A DNA stretch of 64,000 nt from Curtobacterium sp. BH-2-1-1 (GTDB lineage Bacteria; Actinomycetota; Actinomycetes; Actinomycetales; Microbacteriaceae). Positions 24,950-33,342 of this stretch are shown one piece after another. Every line of letters begins with the position of its first letter. Within the stretch, counting starts at the first letter, position 1. Both the position numbers and the translations under genes were made by a program. The notes beneath the pieces are model-generated. The model ran no database searches, was not told where the DNA came from, and was given only the letters and a program-made list of their open reading frames with translations. Location: positions 186,001 through 250,000 of the forward strand of contig NZ_CP017580.1 in NCBI RefSeq assembly GCF_001806325.1, written 5' to 3'.

Positions 24950-25480
24950 TCAGCTCCGCGACGACGCGTTCGGTTCCCAGAACTGGAGCCGGTTGCCGAA
25001 CGGGTCGATGACGAGCATCGTCCGTCCCCAATCGTTGGAGTCCAGGCCGGGCCGGGATCGCGGGTGCCGCTGCGCGAGCAGGACGTCCCGGTAGGCGGCG
25101 ACGTCGTCCACGACGAGCATGACGGCCCCTCCCGGTGTGGCGTCACCGTGGTGCTCGGTCAGGTGCAGCACCTTGCCGTCGAGCGACACCTGCGCGTACA
25201 CGGGCAGGTCCGGTTCGAACCGGTGTTGCCATTCCCACTCGAACCCGAGGTAGTCGCAGTAGAAGGCTCGGGCGACCGCGTGGTCGAACACCCGCAACAC
25301 CGGGATGACCCTCGGCGCGCTGCGCTTCTCCGGGTCCTGCCGGTGGTGCAACGCGGCCAGTGTGTTCCAGTCACGGAGGCCTGCTGCGTGGGCGGCTGCT
25401 TCGAGCACCTTCGAGTGCGGGATGTCAGTACCGGTGCTGAGCTCGCGGGCGAGTCGCTTGGCTTCTTCGATCGTGATCAC
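24950..25480 (-). CDS. Glyoxalase-superfamily protein with N-terminal glyoxalase-related helical domain
   Basis: 176 aa from GTG 25480; the frame is open to a start at 25576 (208 aa), but the extra residues look non-conserved. N-terminal domain: ITIEEAKRLARELSTGTDIPHSKVLEAAA and GLRDWNTLAAL, the glyoxalase-related module often preceding such proteins. C-terminal vicinal-oxygen-chelate domain: VIPVLRVFDHAVARAFYCDYLGFEWEW, HLTEHHGD, VVDDVAAYRD, GRTMLVIDPFGNRLQFWE. Similar to bleomycin-resistance/VOC proteins; binding or isomerase role unknown. Its stop codon sits exactly at the junction with the left direct repeat, suggesting the gene was inserted here. Confidence 0.82.
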   Translation of the reverse strand: MITIEEAKRLARELSTGTDIPHSKVLEAAAHAAGLRDWNTLAALHHRQDPEKRSAPRVIPVLRVFDHAVARAFYCDYLGFEWEWQHRFEPDLPVYAQVSLDGKVLHLTEHHGDATPGGAVMLVVDDVAAYRDVLLAQRHPRSRPGLDSNDWGRTMLVIDPFGNRLQFWEPNASSRS

Positions 25481-25677
25481 GATGTTCCAATCGCGCGATG
25501 GGGCCTGGTTCCTGCGTTGCCAGGGATCGCGGAAGGATCGAGATCGACCGGAAGAGGATCGTTCGTCGGTGTTCACCGGATGCAGGGGCTGGCCACCGGA
25601 GCCGACGTCAGCCTACCTCCGGGCGTGCTACCGGTCGAGGGTCGCGGAGCGCACGGCGCTCCGGTCGTCCGGTCGGC

Positions 25678-25778
25678 GTGCGCACCGACGGACGGGAGGC
25701 GCGGGTCGGGCCCGCACCGCGCCTCCCGTCCGTCAGACCAGCCGCTGGGTGATGCTGCCGACCGGTCCGTCGAGCACG
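25678..25778. repeat. 101-bp direct repeat, right copy
   Basis: Intact partner of 24831-24931, covering the palindrome at 25689-25732 and the 3' end of the LD-carboxypeptidase gene. The two copies flank the glyoxalase gene. Confidence 0.9.
25689..25732. repeat. GGAGGCGCGG palindrome, copy 3
   Basis: Arms CGGACGGGAGGCGCGG and CCGCGCCTCCCGTCCG pair perfectly around a 12-nt centre. It abuts the stop codon of the leftward LD-carboxypeptidase gene. Confidence 0.82.
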
Positions 25779-26755
25779 ACGTCGGCGAGCGCGCCGTTCA
25801 CCAGCGGCATCTGCGGCGGCTGGTGGCCGGTGTCGAAGTCGAGCACCACGGGGATGCCGAGGTCGCCGAGTGCGTGCCGGACGGCCTCGTCCTGGTCCAG
25901 CTGGGGAACCGCCGCTCCCTCGGTGCGCCCGATGAGGACGCCGTTCGCGTCGTCGAACCAGCCGGCGAGCCGCAGCGACGTGAGCATCCGGAGCGCGGTG
26001 ACCGCGTTCGACTCCGCGACCTCGAGGTACACGATCGTTCCCTCCGGCGCGTGCCGCCGGGCGAAGCCGGAGACGTCGCCGTAGGAGGTTCCGGCGAGTA
26101 GTGACACGGTCTCGAGGCACCCGCCGATGAGGCGTCCGCGGATCGCGACCTGGGACGCGCCGTCGAGGGCGCGCCAGCGGGTCGGGGTGTCGTAGGCGCC
26201 GTCGCGGTCGAGGACCTCGTCGGCCCAGGCGCCCCACGGGCGGCTGCGACGACGCGGGGCACTGCGTTGGGCGACCGTGCCGCCCGGTGGGAGCGCTGCG
26301 ACGTCGGTCCACCGGGCGAACTCGGCGGGGAGCTCGTACGGCTCGTCCATCAGGTTCGCACCGTGCAGGGTCGCGAGGCCCGTCATCGTCGTGAGCGGGA
26401 GGAGCAGGGTCGAGATGTCCGACCAGCCGGCGAACCAGGCGCGGGAGAAGGCGAGGGCGTGCCAGTCGACCGACCCGACGAGTTCGATCGCGAGTTCACC
26501 GCCCCACGGCGGGAGGACGACGTCGGCGCTCCGGAACGCGTCGTGCAGGTCGGCGACGCGTTCGGTGACGCTGGCCGGGACGAGCCCCGGGGTGGTGGCG
26601 TGCGGCCGCACGTGCACGCTGAGTCCGCGAGCCGTCAGGGCGTCCGCACCGTCCTGCAGTCGGCCGCGCAGGTGCTCGGGGACGCCCATCGACGGCGCGG
26701 GGACCTCGACGTGCCCGCCGGCGACCAGCGGCCTCGGGTAGGTGATGCCCGCCAT
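25733..26755 (-). CDS. Peptidase S66 (LD-carboxypeptidase / MccF-like)
   Basis: 340 aa. Family S66 Ser-Glu-His residues are visible: nucleophile Ser in AGWSDISTLLL, Glu in IGGCLETVSLLAGT and His in LDFDTGHQPPQMPL; also the PPWGGELAIELV segment. Enzymes of this family cut the L,D bond of murein tetrapeptides or, as MccF, inactivate microcin C-like compounds; the loop lengths cannot separate these here. ATG 26755 follows the stop of the 99-aa gene by 2 bp, so the two form an operon. No signal peptide, so cytoplasmic. Its 3' end is copied in a decayed form at 24831-24950. Confidence 0.85.
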   Translation of the reverse strand: MAGITYPRPLVAGGHVEVPAPSMGVPEHLRGRLQDGADALTARGLSVHVRPHATTPGLVPASVTERVADLHDAFRSADVVLPPWGGELAIELVGSVDWHALAFSRAWFAGWSDISTLLLPLTTMTGLATLHGANLMDEPYELPAEFARWTDVAALPPGGTVAQRSAPRRRSRPWGAWADEVLDRDGAYDTPTRWRALDGASQVAIRGRLIGGCLETVSLLAGTSYGDVSGFARRHAPEGTIVYLEVAESNAVTALRMLTSLRLAGWFDDANGVLIGRTEGAAVPQLDQDEAVRHALGDLGIPVVLDFDTGHQPPQMPLVNGALADVVLDGPVGSITQRLV

Positions 26756-26757
26756 GC

Positions 26758-27057
26758 TCAGGCGGGGGCCATCCGACCGGCGCCGACCGGCAGCGGTCCG
26801 GCGCGGTACACGAGCGACACGTCGGTCGCGGTCACCGTCCTGGTGGCTGCGCCGAAGCGCCACACGCGGTTGTAGAGGTAGACGCCGATCTCCGTGCCGC
26901 CGTCGTCCGGGACCGCCCACGTGCCGGTCCCCCACTGCGCCGGGTGCCCGACGCCGTCGATCGTCACAGTCGGTCGGGCGAACCAGGTGAGCATCGGGCG
27001 GGTGATCTCGAGTTCCACGCGACGCTTGGTCGTGCCGGACGGCTGTGTCGTTTCCAC
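26758..27057 (-). CDS. Hypothetical protein, 99 aa
   Basis: Small beta-rich protein: RRVELEITRPMLTWFARPTV, GHPAQWGTGTWAVP, GTEIGVYLYNRVWRFG. Its last residues give way directly to the LD-carboxypeptidase gene (TGA, 2 bp, ATG). The GTG start at 27057 lies 6 nt after minus-strand TATCCT, a leaderless arrangement. No family recognised; a regulator or partner of the peptidase is possible by proximity only. Confidence 0.65.
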   Translation of the reverse strand: METTQPSGTTKRRVELEITRPMLTWFARPTVTIDGVGHPAQWGTGTWAVPDDGGTEIGVYLYNRVWRFGAATRTVTATDVSLVYRAGPLPVGAGRMAPA

Positions 27058-27063
27058 CGTCGC

Positions 27064-27069
27064 AGGATA
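27064..27069 (-). promoter_or_regulatory. -10 box of a leaderless promoter (99-aa protein, LD-carboxypeptidase)
   Basis: Minus-strand TATCCT, 6 nt before GTG 27057. Confidence 0.5.
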
Positions 27070-27088
27070 CGGGGCCGCCGCGTGCGAC

Positions 27089-27523
27089 TCAGCCGTCGCG
27101 CATGTGCGCCGCGATCGCCGCGCGGTCGGCGGGGTCGAGCGGCGCCACCGGGTACCGACTCGTGTCCTCGCGGAACTCGTACCCGTCCCCGGAGGCGCGC
27201 GGGATGACGTGCAGGTGTGCGTGGGGGACGCCCTGGTCGGCCGCGGAGCCGTTCGACATCACCAGGTTCGTCCCCTCGACGGCCGCGCCGAGCACCTGGC
27301 GCAGTGCACGGTCGGCGCGCTGGGCGACGAGGGCGAGCTCGGTGACCTCGCAGGTGTCGAGCGCGGCGAGGTCGGTCGCGTGCCGGAGCGGCAGCACGAG
27401 CAGGTGCCCCGGGTTGATCGGGTGCCGGTCGAGGACCGCGACGACGAGCTCGCCGCGGACGACGACCTCGAAGGAGTCGGCCGCGAGGGCGGCGCAGAAG
27501 TCGCAGTCGTGGTCGTCGGTCAT
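27089..27523 (-). CDS. HIT family protein
   Basis: 144 aa. Histidine-triad motif HAHLHVIPR near the C-terminal third, an N-terminal CDFC pair (zinc-type HIT proteins carry Cys here) and HPINPGHLLVLPLRHATDL. A nucleotide hydrolase or transferase acting on AMP-linked substrates. ATG 27523 is 7 nt after minus-strand TACGGT, so probably leaderless. Confidence 0.88.
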   Translation of the reverse strand: MTDDHDCDFCAALAADSFEVVVRGELVVAVLDRHPINPGHLLVLPLRHATDLAALDTCEVTELALVAQRADRALRQVLGAAVEGTNLVMSNGSAADQGVPHAHLHVIPRASGDGYEFREDTSRYPVAPLDPADRAAIAAHMRDG

Positions 27524-27530
27524 GCCCTCG

Positions 27531-27536
27531 ACCGTA
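27531..27536 (-). promoter_or_regulatory. -10 box of a leaderless promoter (HIT protein)
   Basis: Minus-strand TACGGT, 7 nt before ATG 27523. Confidence 0.55.
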
Positions 27537-27637
27537 CCGGGACGGATCGCGGTCGCCGGTTCCCGGACCGGCACACCGTCGAGGGGTGTAGGCCAGGAAG
27601 CACCTTGCAGGGAAGGTCGGTGGTCGCCGTGGACACC

Positions 27638-28222
27638 ATGTCAGGGAACCGTGCTCCGCATCGACGGTTGCGGACGGCCGTCGCGGTCCTCGGCGCCGTC
27701 GCGCTCGCAGCGGGGATCGCGGCCTTGCTGCTCCCGCACGCGACGCTCGTCGCCGTGGTCTGGGTGTTCGGCATCTACTTCGTCGTCGCCGGGGGCACGC
27801 TCCTCGTGCGCGCCGTCCCGGGCGGGGCGCCGGTCTGGCGACGCGTCGCACTCGTCGTCGTCGGCGCGCTCGTCGTCGTCGCGGGGGTCTTAGCCATCGT
27901 GCACCCGCCCGTCGGCGCTCGGTGGCTGGCCTTCGCCATCGGGTTCGCGTGGCTGCTCGAGGGCATCACCCTGCTCTACGCGCCGGACACCGGCCACCGA
28001 GCGCTCACGGTCGTCGCGGCCGCACTGAGCTTCGTGAGCGGACTCGTCCTCATCACGCTGCCGGCACTCGGCGCGGTGTTCGTCGTCGCGGTGGTCGGCG
28101 GCGTCCTCATCGTCTCCGGCGTCGTCCAGCTCGTCATCGCCACCACGTGGGGGAAGACCCCCGGCACGAGGATCACCGAGAACGCACGGAACACCGGGAA
28201 CACAGGGAGCACGGGCACATGA
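27638..28222 (+). CDS. HdeD/DUF308 family membrane protein
   Basis: 194 aa from ATG 27638; in-frame GTGs at 27620 and 27629 lie nearer the GGAAGG at 27611 and may be the real start. Six short hydrophobic helices in three pairs (VAVLGAVALAAGIAALLLP, FGIYFVVAGGTLLVRAV, VALVVVGALVVVAGVLAIV, and so on), the three-fold DUF308 pattern of acid-stress HdeD proteins. The C-terminus ENARNTGNTGSTGT is polar and repetitive. Overlaps the universal stress gene by 4 bp (ATGA), which supports a stress role. Confidence 0.82.
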   Translation: MSGNRAPHRRLRTAVAVLGAVALAAGIAALLLPHATLVAVVWVFGIYFVVAGGTLLVRAVPGGAPVWRRVALVVVGALVVVAGVLAIVHPPVGARWLAFAIGFAWLLEGITLLYAPDTGHRALTVVAAALSFVSGLVLITLPALGAVFVVAVVGGVLIVSGVVQLVIATTWGKTPGTRITENARNTGNTGSTGT

Positions 28223-29109
28223 GCACAGCAGCCATCGGACGCATCGTCGTCGGGTACGACGGATCGGAGCCGGCCGACGCCGCGCTCGAGCGCAGCCTCG
28301 GCCTCGCCGCACGACTCGGCAGCCCGGTCGAGGTCGTGACGTCCTGGCGGTGGCCGATCACCTGGAGCACCCTGCCGGTCGCGAACAGCTGGTCACCGCT
28401 GCACGACGCCGAGGAGATCCGGCAGCAGGCCGTCGACCTCGTCGAGCGACACGGCCCGCTCCCCGTCGAGGTCACGACCCGCTCGGCGGAGGGCGGTACG
28501 CCGGAGGTGCTCCTCGACGCCGCGTCCGACGCCGGGCTGCTCGTCGTCGGCAGCCGCGGACGCGGTGGGTTCCGGGGGTTGCTGCTCGGTTCGGTGAGCG
28601 CTGCCTGCATCCAGCACGCGACGTGCCCCGTGCTCGTGGACCGGGGGCGAGCGGCGACCGGGACGGACGGCAGCGGTGCGTCCGGTGCCGGTGGGGCCGT
28701 CGTGGTGGGCGTCGACGGCTCCCCCGAGTCCGGGCGCGCCCTGCGGTTCGCGATCACCCTCGCCCGCGGCCTCGGGCTCCCCGTCCGGACGATCACGACG
28801 TGGCAGTGGCCGGAGGCCCTCAACCGCGACGAACCCCCGTTCGACCACTGGTCCCCCGAGCAGGACGCCCTCGCGACCGCCTCCCCCGCGCTCGAGACCG
28901 CCGAGGACCTCATCGACGACGACGTCGACGTCACGTCCGACCTCGTCGAGGGCCGCCCCGCCGAGGTCCTGCTCGACGCGAGCCGCGACGCCGCACTCCT
29001 CGTGCTCGGCAGTCGTGGCCTCGGCGGGTTCCGCGGGCTGCTCGTCGGCTCGGTCACCCAGGAGTGCGCACAGCACGCGTCCTGCCCGGTGGTGGTCCAC
29101 CGTTCGTGA
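28219..29109 (+). CDS. Tandem-domain universal stress protein
   Basis: 296 aa with two UspA domains. Each has the N-terminal strand and Asp (VVGYDGSEP at about 10; VVGVDGSPES at about 157) and a complete ATP-binding loop GSRGRGGFRGLLLGS and GSRGLGGFRGLLVGS (G2xG9xG[S/T]). Joined by a Gly/Ala/Ser-rich linker. Coupled to the HdeD-like gene. ATP-binding Usp proteins respond to starvation or redox stress in actinobacteria; the trigger here is unknown. Confidence 0.92.
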   Translation: MSTAAIGRIVVGYDGSEPADAALERSLGLAARLGSPVEVVTSWRWPITWSTLPVANSWSPLHDAEEIRQQAVDLVERHGPLPVEVTTRSAEGGTPEVLLDAASDAGLLVVGSRGRGGFRGLLLGSVSAACIQHATCPVLVDRGRAATGTDGSGASGAGGAVVVGVDGSPESGRALRFAITLARGLGLPVRTITTWQWPEALNRDEPPFDHWSPEQDALATASPALETAEDLIDDDVDVTSDLVEGRPAEVLLDASRDAALLVLGSRGLGGFRGLLVGSVTQECAQHASCPVVVHRS

Positions 29110-29122
29110 CGGACCCCGCCGG

Positions 29123-29128
29123 TAGGTT
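29123..29128 (+). promoter_or_regulatory. -10 box of a leaderless promoter (pxpABC)
   Basis: TAGGTT, 6 nt before GTG 29135; would drive the three pxp genes. Confidence 0.6.
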
Positions 29129-29134
29129 GACAGC

Positions 29135-29902
29135 GTGACGACGATCGACCTCAACAGCGACCTCGGTGAGGGCTTCGGCGCCTGGACGATGGGCGACGAC
29201 CGGGCGATGCTCGACGTCGTCTCCTCGGCGAACGTCGCCTGCGGGTTCCACGCCGGCGACCCCGCGATCATGCTCGACACCTGCCGCCTCGCCGCCGAGC
29301 GGGGCGTCGCGGTCGGGGCGCACGTCGCCTACCGCGACCTCGTCGGGTTCGGTCGTCGCGCGGTCGACGTCACACCCGAGGCGCTCTACGCCGACGTCGT
29401 CCACCAGCTCGGCGCCCTGCTCGCCACGGCCCGGGTCGCCAGCACCGCGGTGACGTACGTGAAGCCCCACGGCGCCCTGTACAACACGGCCTGCGCCGAC
29501 CCGGTCCAGGCCGAGGTCGTCGTCCGTGCCACGGCCGACGTGGACCCGTCCCTCGCGGTCCTCGCGCTGCCGGACTCGGAGCTCCTCCGCGCAGCGACCG
29601 CCCACGGGCTCCGCGCCGTGTCCGAGGTCTTCGCCGACCGGGCGTACGAACCCGACGGGTCCCTCGTCCCGCGCAGCCGTCCGGGCGCCGTCCTGCACGA
29701 CCCGGCATCGGTCGCCGACCGGGTCCTCCGGATGGTCACCGACGGCATCGTGACCGCGGTGGACGGCTCGGTCGTCCCGGTCCGGGCGGACTCGGTGTGC
29801 GTGCACGGCGACTCCCCCGACGCCGTCGCGATGGCCCGGGCGATCCGCACGCTCCTCGACCGGCACGGGGTCGCGACCACCCCGTTCGCCCCCACACCGT
29901 GA
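29135..29902 (+). CDS. pxpA: 5-oxoprolinase subunit A
   Basis: 255 aa of the LamB/YcsF family: [19 protein letters not shown] at the N-terminus, [16 protein letters not shown], and [15 protein letters not shown], then VKPHGALYN. With PxpB and PxpC it forms the ATP-dependent prokaryotic 5-oxoprolinase that opens 5-oxo-L-proline to glutamate, removing a spontaneous damage product of glutamine. GTG start directly after a leaderless-type box; the stop overlaps pxpB by 4 bp. Confidence 0.93.
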   Translation: MTTIDLNSDLGEGFGAWTMGDDRAMLDVVSSANVACGFHAGDPAIMLDTCRLAAERGVAVGAHVAYRDLVGFGRRAVDVTPEALYADVVHQLGALLATARVASTAVTYVKPHGALYNTACADPVQAEVVVRATADVDPSLAVLALPDSELLRAATAHGLRAVSEVFADRAYEPDGSLVPRSRPGAVLHDPASVADRVLRMVTDGIVTAVDGSVVPVRADSVCVHGDSPDAVAMARAIRTLLDRHGVATTPFAPTP

Positions 29903-30552
29903 GCGCGCCGGCCGAGCACGTCGGACCCGCCCTCGACGCGCGTCGTGCGGGTACCAGTGCGGTGCTCGTGACCTTCGGCACGCTCGCCGAGGTCACCGCG
30001 TTCCGCGCCGGACTCGAGGCCGAACCCGTGCCGGGCGTGACCGAACTCGTGTCCGGAGCCCGCACGCTGCTCGTCCGCTTCGACCCGGAACGCACCGATC
30101 CCACGCGACTCGCACCGCGCCTCCAGGCCGTCGAACCCGTCGTGCCCACCGGAGTCGACGTCGGCGAGGTGACCACGATCCCCGTCACCTACGACGGCGA
30201 GGACCTCGACACCGTCGCCGCACTGGTCGGCACCACAGCCGCCCAGCTCGTCGCCTGGCACACCGGCCAGACCTGGACGAGCGCGTTCTGCGGCTTCGCA
30301 CCCGGCTTCAGCTACCTCACCGGCTCCGCCCCGTCGCTCGACCTGCCCCGACGCACCAGCGCCCGCACGTCCGTGCCCGCCGGCAGCGTCGCCCTCGCTG
30401 GCGAGTTCAGCGCCGTGTACCCGCGCGCGTCCCCCGGCGGCTGGCAGCTCATCGGCCGCACCGACGTGGCGATGTGGTCGCTCGACCGCGACCCGCCCGC
30501 GCTCGCGCCGGCCGGCACCCGGATCCGGTTCGTCGACGCCGGCCGCGCATGA
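29899..30552 (+). CDS. pxpB: 5-oxoprolinase subunit B (KipI-like)
   Basis: 217 aa, carboxyltransferase-type cyclophilin-like domain: [19 protein letters not shown], then the family hallmark [13 protein letters not shown] and [34 protein letters not shown] 29899 overlaps pxpA, and the TGA overlaps pxpC. The KipI name refers to the B. subtilis kinase inhibitor, but in this gene order the 5-oxoprolinase role is far more likely. Confidence 0.93.
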   Translation: MSAPAEHVGPALDARRAGTSAVLVTFGTLAEVTAFRAGLEAEPVPGVTELVSGARTLLVRFDPERTDPTRLAPRLQAVEPVVPTGVDVGEVTTIPVTYDGEDLDTVAALVGTTAAQLVAWHTGQTWTSAFCGFAPGFSYLTGSAPSLDLPRRTSARTSVPAGSVALAGEFSAVYPRASPGGWQLIGRTDVAMWSLDRDPPALAPAGTRIRFVDAGRA

Positions 30553-31433
30553 GCACCCTCACCGTCCTGCAGGTCGGCCCCGGCACGTCGACGCAGGACC
30601 TCGGCCGGCCCGGGTTCAGCGACACGGGCCTCGGCGCCGGGGGTGCGGCCGACAGCGGGGCCGCGGCACTCGCCAACCGGCTGGTCGGCAACCGTCCCGA
30701 CGCGGCGGTCCTGGAGGCGCTGCTCGGCTCCGTCACACTCCGCTCGGACGCGCACGTGGTCGCGTCCCTGACGGGCGCACCCTGCCCGGTGACGGTCGAG
30801 TCCGCGGACGGCCGGGTCCGCGGCGGGGCTTGCTTCGAGGTCGTCACGCTCGCACCGGGTGACGTGCTCCGGGTCGGGACGGCCACCGCGGGGCTCCGCA
30901 CGTACCTCGCGGTCCGCGGAGGCCTCGCCGTCGAACCCGTGCTCGGCAGCCGCTCGTGGGACTCCCTCGCGCGCCTCGGTCCGCCTCCCGTCACGGTCGG
31001 GGACGTCCTGCCGATCGGGGACGCCGCGGATGCCTGGCCGCTCGTCGACGCCGTCGCCCCGCCGCGCTGGTCACCACCGGGCGAGGCGGTCGTGCTCGAC
31101 GTCACCGCCGGACCCCGCGACGACTGGTTCACCCCGGAGTGGCGGACGGTCCTGGCCGGCCAGGTCCACCACGTCACCCCCGACAGCGACCGGGTCGGCG
31201 TGCGGACCACCGCTGCCCGGCCACTCGTCCGCGTCGTGACCCGCGAGCTGCCGAGCGAGGGCGTCGAGACCGGGTCGCTGCAGGTCCCGCCGGCGGGCCA
31301 CCCCGTCCTGTTCCTCGCCGACCACCCCGTCACGGGCGGCTACCCCGTCGTCGCGGTGCTCACCCCCGCGTCGGGCGACCGCGCCGCCCAGCTCCGACCG
31401 GGCGACGCGATCCGCTTCCGCGTGCTCGACTGA
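30549..31433 (+). CDS. pxpC: 5-oxoprolinase subunit C (KipA-like, biotin-dependent carboxylase-like domain)
   Basis: 294 aa: LQVGPGTSTQDLGRPGFSDTGLGAGGAADSGAAALANRLVGN is the family's N-terminal signature; RTYLAVRGGLAVEPVLGSRSWD and HPVLFLADHPVTGGYPVVAVL follow in order. Completes the pxpABC operon, all genes joined by 4-bp overlaps. Its TGA (31431-31433) is 1 nt from the stop codon of the convergent membrane protein gene, so neither gene has space for a terminator of its own. Confidence 0.93.
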   Translation: MSTLTVLQVGPGTSTQDLGRPGFSDTGLGAGGAADSGAAALANRLVGNRPDAAVLEALLGSVTLRSDAHVVASLTGAPCPVTVESADGRVRGGACFEVVTLAPGDVLRVGTATAGLRTYLAVRGGLAVEPVLGSRSWDSLARLGPPPVTVGDVLPIGDAADAWPLVDAVAPPRWSPPGEAVVLDVTAGPRDDWFTPEWRTVLAGQVHHVTPDSDRVGVRTTAARPLVRVVTRELPSEGVETGSLQVPPAGHPVLFLADHPVTGGYPVVAVLTPASGDRAAQLRPGDAIRFRVLD

Positions 31434-31434
31434 C

Positions 31435-32295
31435 TCAGCCGGCGTAGCGCGGATCGGACGCGGGGTCGTACGGCTGCCATCCCCACGAGTCGTCGTCCGA
31501 CGACGGGGCGGGGTGCTCGTTCTGCCAGAGCGTGTCGACCGCGGACCACTCCGATGCGCTGCACCAGTCGAGCACGTAGGCGTCGTGGGCCGTCGGCGCC
31601 ACGAACAACGACGACCTCGGGATCCGGCCCAGCGACTCCCCCCGTGCGGTCATGCACCCCTGCAGTCGGTCGAAGGCCGCGAGGTACTCGCTCCGGGTGA
31701 CGACGCCGTCCTCGGTCGCCTGGTCCTGCGCCGCGCTCGCCGCGGGCATCGGGGGTGTGCGCAGCCAGCCGTACGACAGCGTCCACCCCAGGTCCCCGTC
31801 CACGCTGAGCCGGATCCGGTGCCCGGCGATCTCCGACGCCGCGTACGAGCCCGTGACGTGCGACCCGGCGGCGCACGACGCTCTGCCCCCGTCGACCCCG
31901 GACCCGCGCTCGGTGATCTCGCCGCTCCCGGTGCGACACGTGGCGACCCAGGTGAACGTGTCGGCACGGGCGGGAGCGCGTCCGACCGAGATCGTCTCGT
32001 TCGACGACCCGACCCGCCCGACCGGGCTGCCGACGACCCGCAGGTACGTCGCGCCCGACCCGCCGACGACCGTCGCGGCCTGGCTCTGCGCCTCGAGGGC
32101 GGCCGGGTCCGGACTCGCCGCCGCGGTGATCGCACCACCGGCGGCGGCGCCACCGAGGACGCACACCACCGCTCCCGCGATCGTCGCCGCCCGCCACCGT
32201 CGACGCCGCCGAGGTGTGTGCTCGACCGTGTCGACGAGCAATGCCCGCAGTGCCCGGTCGCGGTCGTCGGTGTCCCTGTTCGTGGAGGTGCTCAT
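31435..32295 (-). CDS. Single-pass membrane protein coupled to the ECF sigma factor (possible anti-sigma factor)
   Basis: 286 aa. Short cytoplasmic N-terminus with acidic and Arg-rich parts (DTDDRDRALRALLVDTVEHTPRRRRRW), one membrane helix at about 38-61, and an extracytoplasmic domain of about 220 residues with four cysteines (WVATCRTGSG, ASCAAGS, LQGCMTARG, LDWCSASEW) and a Trp/Asp-rich tail. No zinc anti-sigma motif HxxxCxxC is present. It overlaps the sigma gene by 4 bp, the usual place for an anti-sigma factor, so a non-canonical one is the main hypothesis. Confidence 0.7.
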   Translation of the reverse strand: MSTSTNRDTDDRDRALRALLVDTVEHTPRRRRRWRAATIAGAVVCVLGGAAAGGAITAAASPDPAALEAQSQAATVVGGSGATYLRVVGSPVGRVGSSNETISVGRAPARADTFTWVATCRTGSGEITERGSGVDGGRASCAAGSHVTGSYAASEIAGHRIRLSVDGDLGWTLSYGWLRTPPMPAASAAQDQATEDGVVTRSEYLAAFDRLQGCMTARGESLGRIPRSSLFVAPTAHDAYVLDWCSASEWSAVDTLWQNEHPAPSSDDDSWGWQPYDPASDPRYAG

Positions 32296-32852
32296 GATCG
32301 TGCTCCGTTCCGTTCGACGGCCGGCTGTGTCGTGGGCCCGCTCGCGGTGAGTGCCGCGGCGAGCCGGGTCCGTGCGCGGGAGAGGCGCGACTTCACCGTT
32401 CCCGGCGCGATGCCGAGTGCACCGGCGATCTCCCGCTCGCTGTAGCCCTCGAGGACCGACAGCGTGATGATCTCCTGGTCGCGGTGCCCGAGCTGCCGGA
32501 GCGCCCGGACGGCGTCCCCGTCATCGTCCCGGTCCGCGTGGTCGGGGACGGGTTCGGGTGGTGGCAACCGGTCGAGCGCGGCCCGGTACCGCCGGGCCGC
32601 GCGGGTCTGGTTGCGGGCGACGTTGGTGGCCGTGACGAGCAGCCACGGCAGGAGTGACCCGTCGACCAGCCGGACCCGAGCCCGGTTCCGCCAGGCCTCG
32701 AGGAACACGATCGCGACCGAGTCGGCCGCGTCCGTGTCGACCGGCACGAGCCGCATGCAGTGTCGCTGCACCCGGTGGCGGTGCCGGTCGAACACCCGCC
32801 CGAACGCCTCGCCGTCACCCTCGAGCGCCATCGCCCAGTCCCCGCTGTCCAT
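32292..32852 (-). CDS. ECF-type RNA polymerase sigma factor
   Basis: 186 aa. Region 2: EAFGRVFDRHRHRVQRHCMRLV followed by ADSVAIVFLEAWRNRARVR. Region 4: LRQLGHRDQEIITLSVLEGYSEREIAGALGIAPGTVKSRLSRARTRL. No region 1.1 or 3. ATG 32852; GACACT lies 7 nt upstream, a poor leaderless box. Coupled to a membrane protein, so probably held inactive until an envelope signal arrives. Confidence 0.9.
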   Translation of the reverse strand: MDSGDWAMALEGDGEAFGRVFDRHRHRVQRHCMRLVPVDTDAADSVAIVFLEAWRNRARVRLVDGSLLPWLLVTATNVARNQTRAARRYRAALDRLPPPEPVPDHADRDDDGDAVRALRQLGHRDQEIITLSVLEGYSEREIAGALGIAPGTVKSRLSRARTRLAAALTASGPTTQPAVERNGARS

Positions 32853-32971
32853 ACCCTGCAGTGTCCGGGACGACCGGATCGGTTCCACCCCGCCGCACCG
32901 GTCGACGGCGAGTCCGGAACACCCCGCTGCCGGGTGCGGTTGCATCCGGCAACGACGACGAAAGGTGCACC

Positions 32972-33277
32972 ATGTCGATGACCGTCCTGCTCGAGGTCCA
33001 GCTCCGGAGCGACCTCCCCACCGAGACCACCGAGGCCGCGATCCGCGAGACCCTCGCCCAGACCGGCGCGTTCGCCGGCAACGAGTCGCTCGAGGTCCTC
33101 GTCGACGACACCGACCCGTCACGGGTCGTCGTCGTCGAGCGCTGGACGACGCCTGAGGCCCACGACGCCTACGTCGCCTGGCGCGGCACGCCCGAGGGCG
33201 CGGCGAACGCCCTCGCCGCCGTCGTCGCCGCCCCGCCGGTCACCCGTCGGTTCGGTCGGACGATCACGCTCGACTGA
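32972..33277 (+). CDS. Antibiotic biosynthesis monooxygenase (ABM) domain protein
   Basis: 101-aa dimeric ferredoxin-like fold: MTVLLEVQLRSDL first strand, ETTEAAIRETLAQTGAFAGNESLEVLVDDTDPSRVVVVERW, and EAHDAYVAWRGTPEG. Such proteins are quinol or heme-type monooxygenases without cofactor, or structural partners. AAAGGTGCACC precedes the ATG. Divergent from the ECF sigma gene, 119 bp apart. Confidence 0.78.
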   Translation: MSMTVLLEVQLRSDLPTETTEAAIRETLAQTGAFAGNESLEVLVDDTDPSRVVVVERWTTPEAHDAYVAWRGTPEGAANALAAVVAAPPVTRRFGRTITLD

Positions 33278-33342
33278 CGCGACACCGCTGACCCGGCCCC
33301 GCTCCGGTCGATGGTCCGCCGCGGGGATGGGACGATTGGGGC

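Noticed and set aside
24827..25732. Composite transposon around the glyoxalase gene
   Set aside because: No transposase, no terminal inverted repeats and no short target duplication; the flanks are copies of a neighbouring gene's end.
29899..30552. Sporulation kinase inhibitor KipI
   Set aside because: The gene lies in a complete pxpABC operon, where the 5-oxoprolinase role is established; there are no sporulation genes.
32853..32971. Autoregulated ECF promoter (GGAACC on the minus strand)
   Set aside because: The only CGTC lies about 9 bp away instead of about 16-17 bp, so the pair does not fit a usual ECF promoter.
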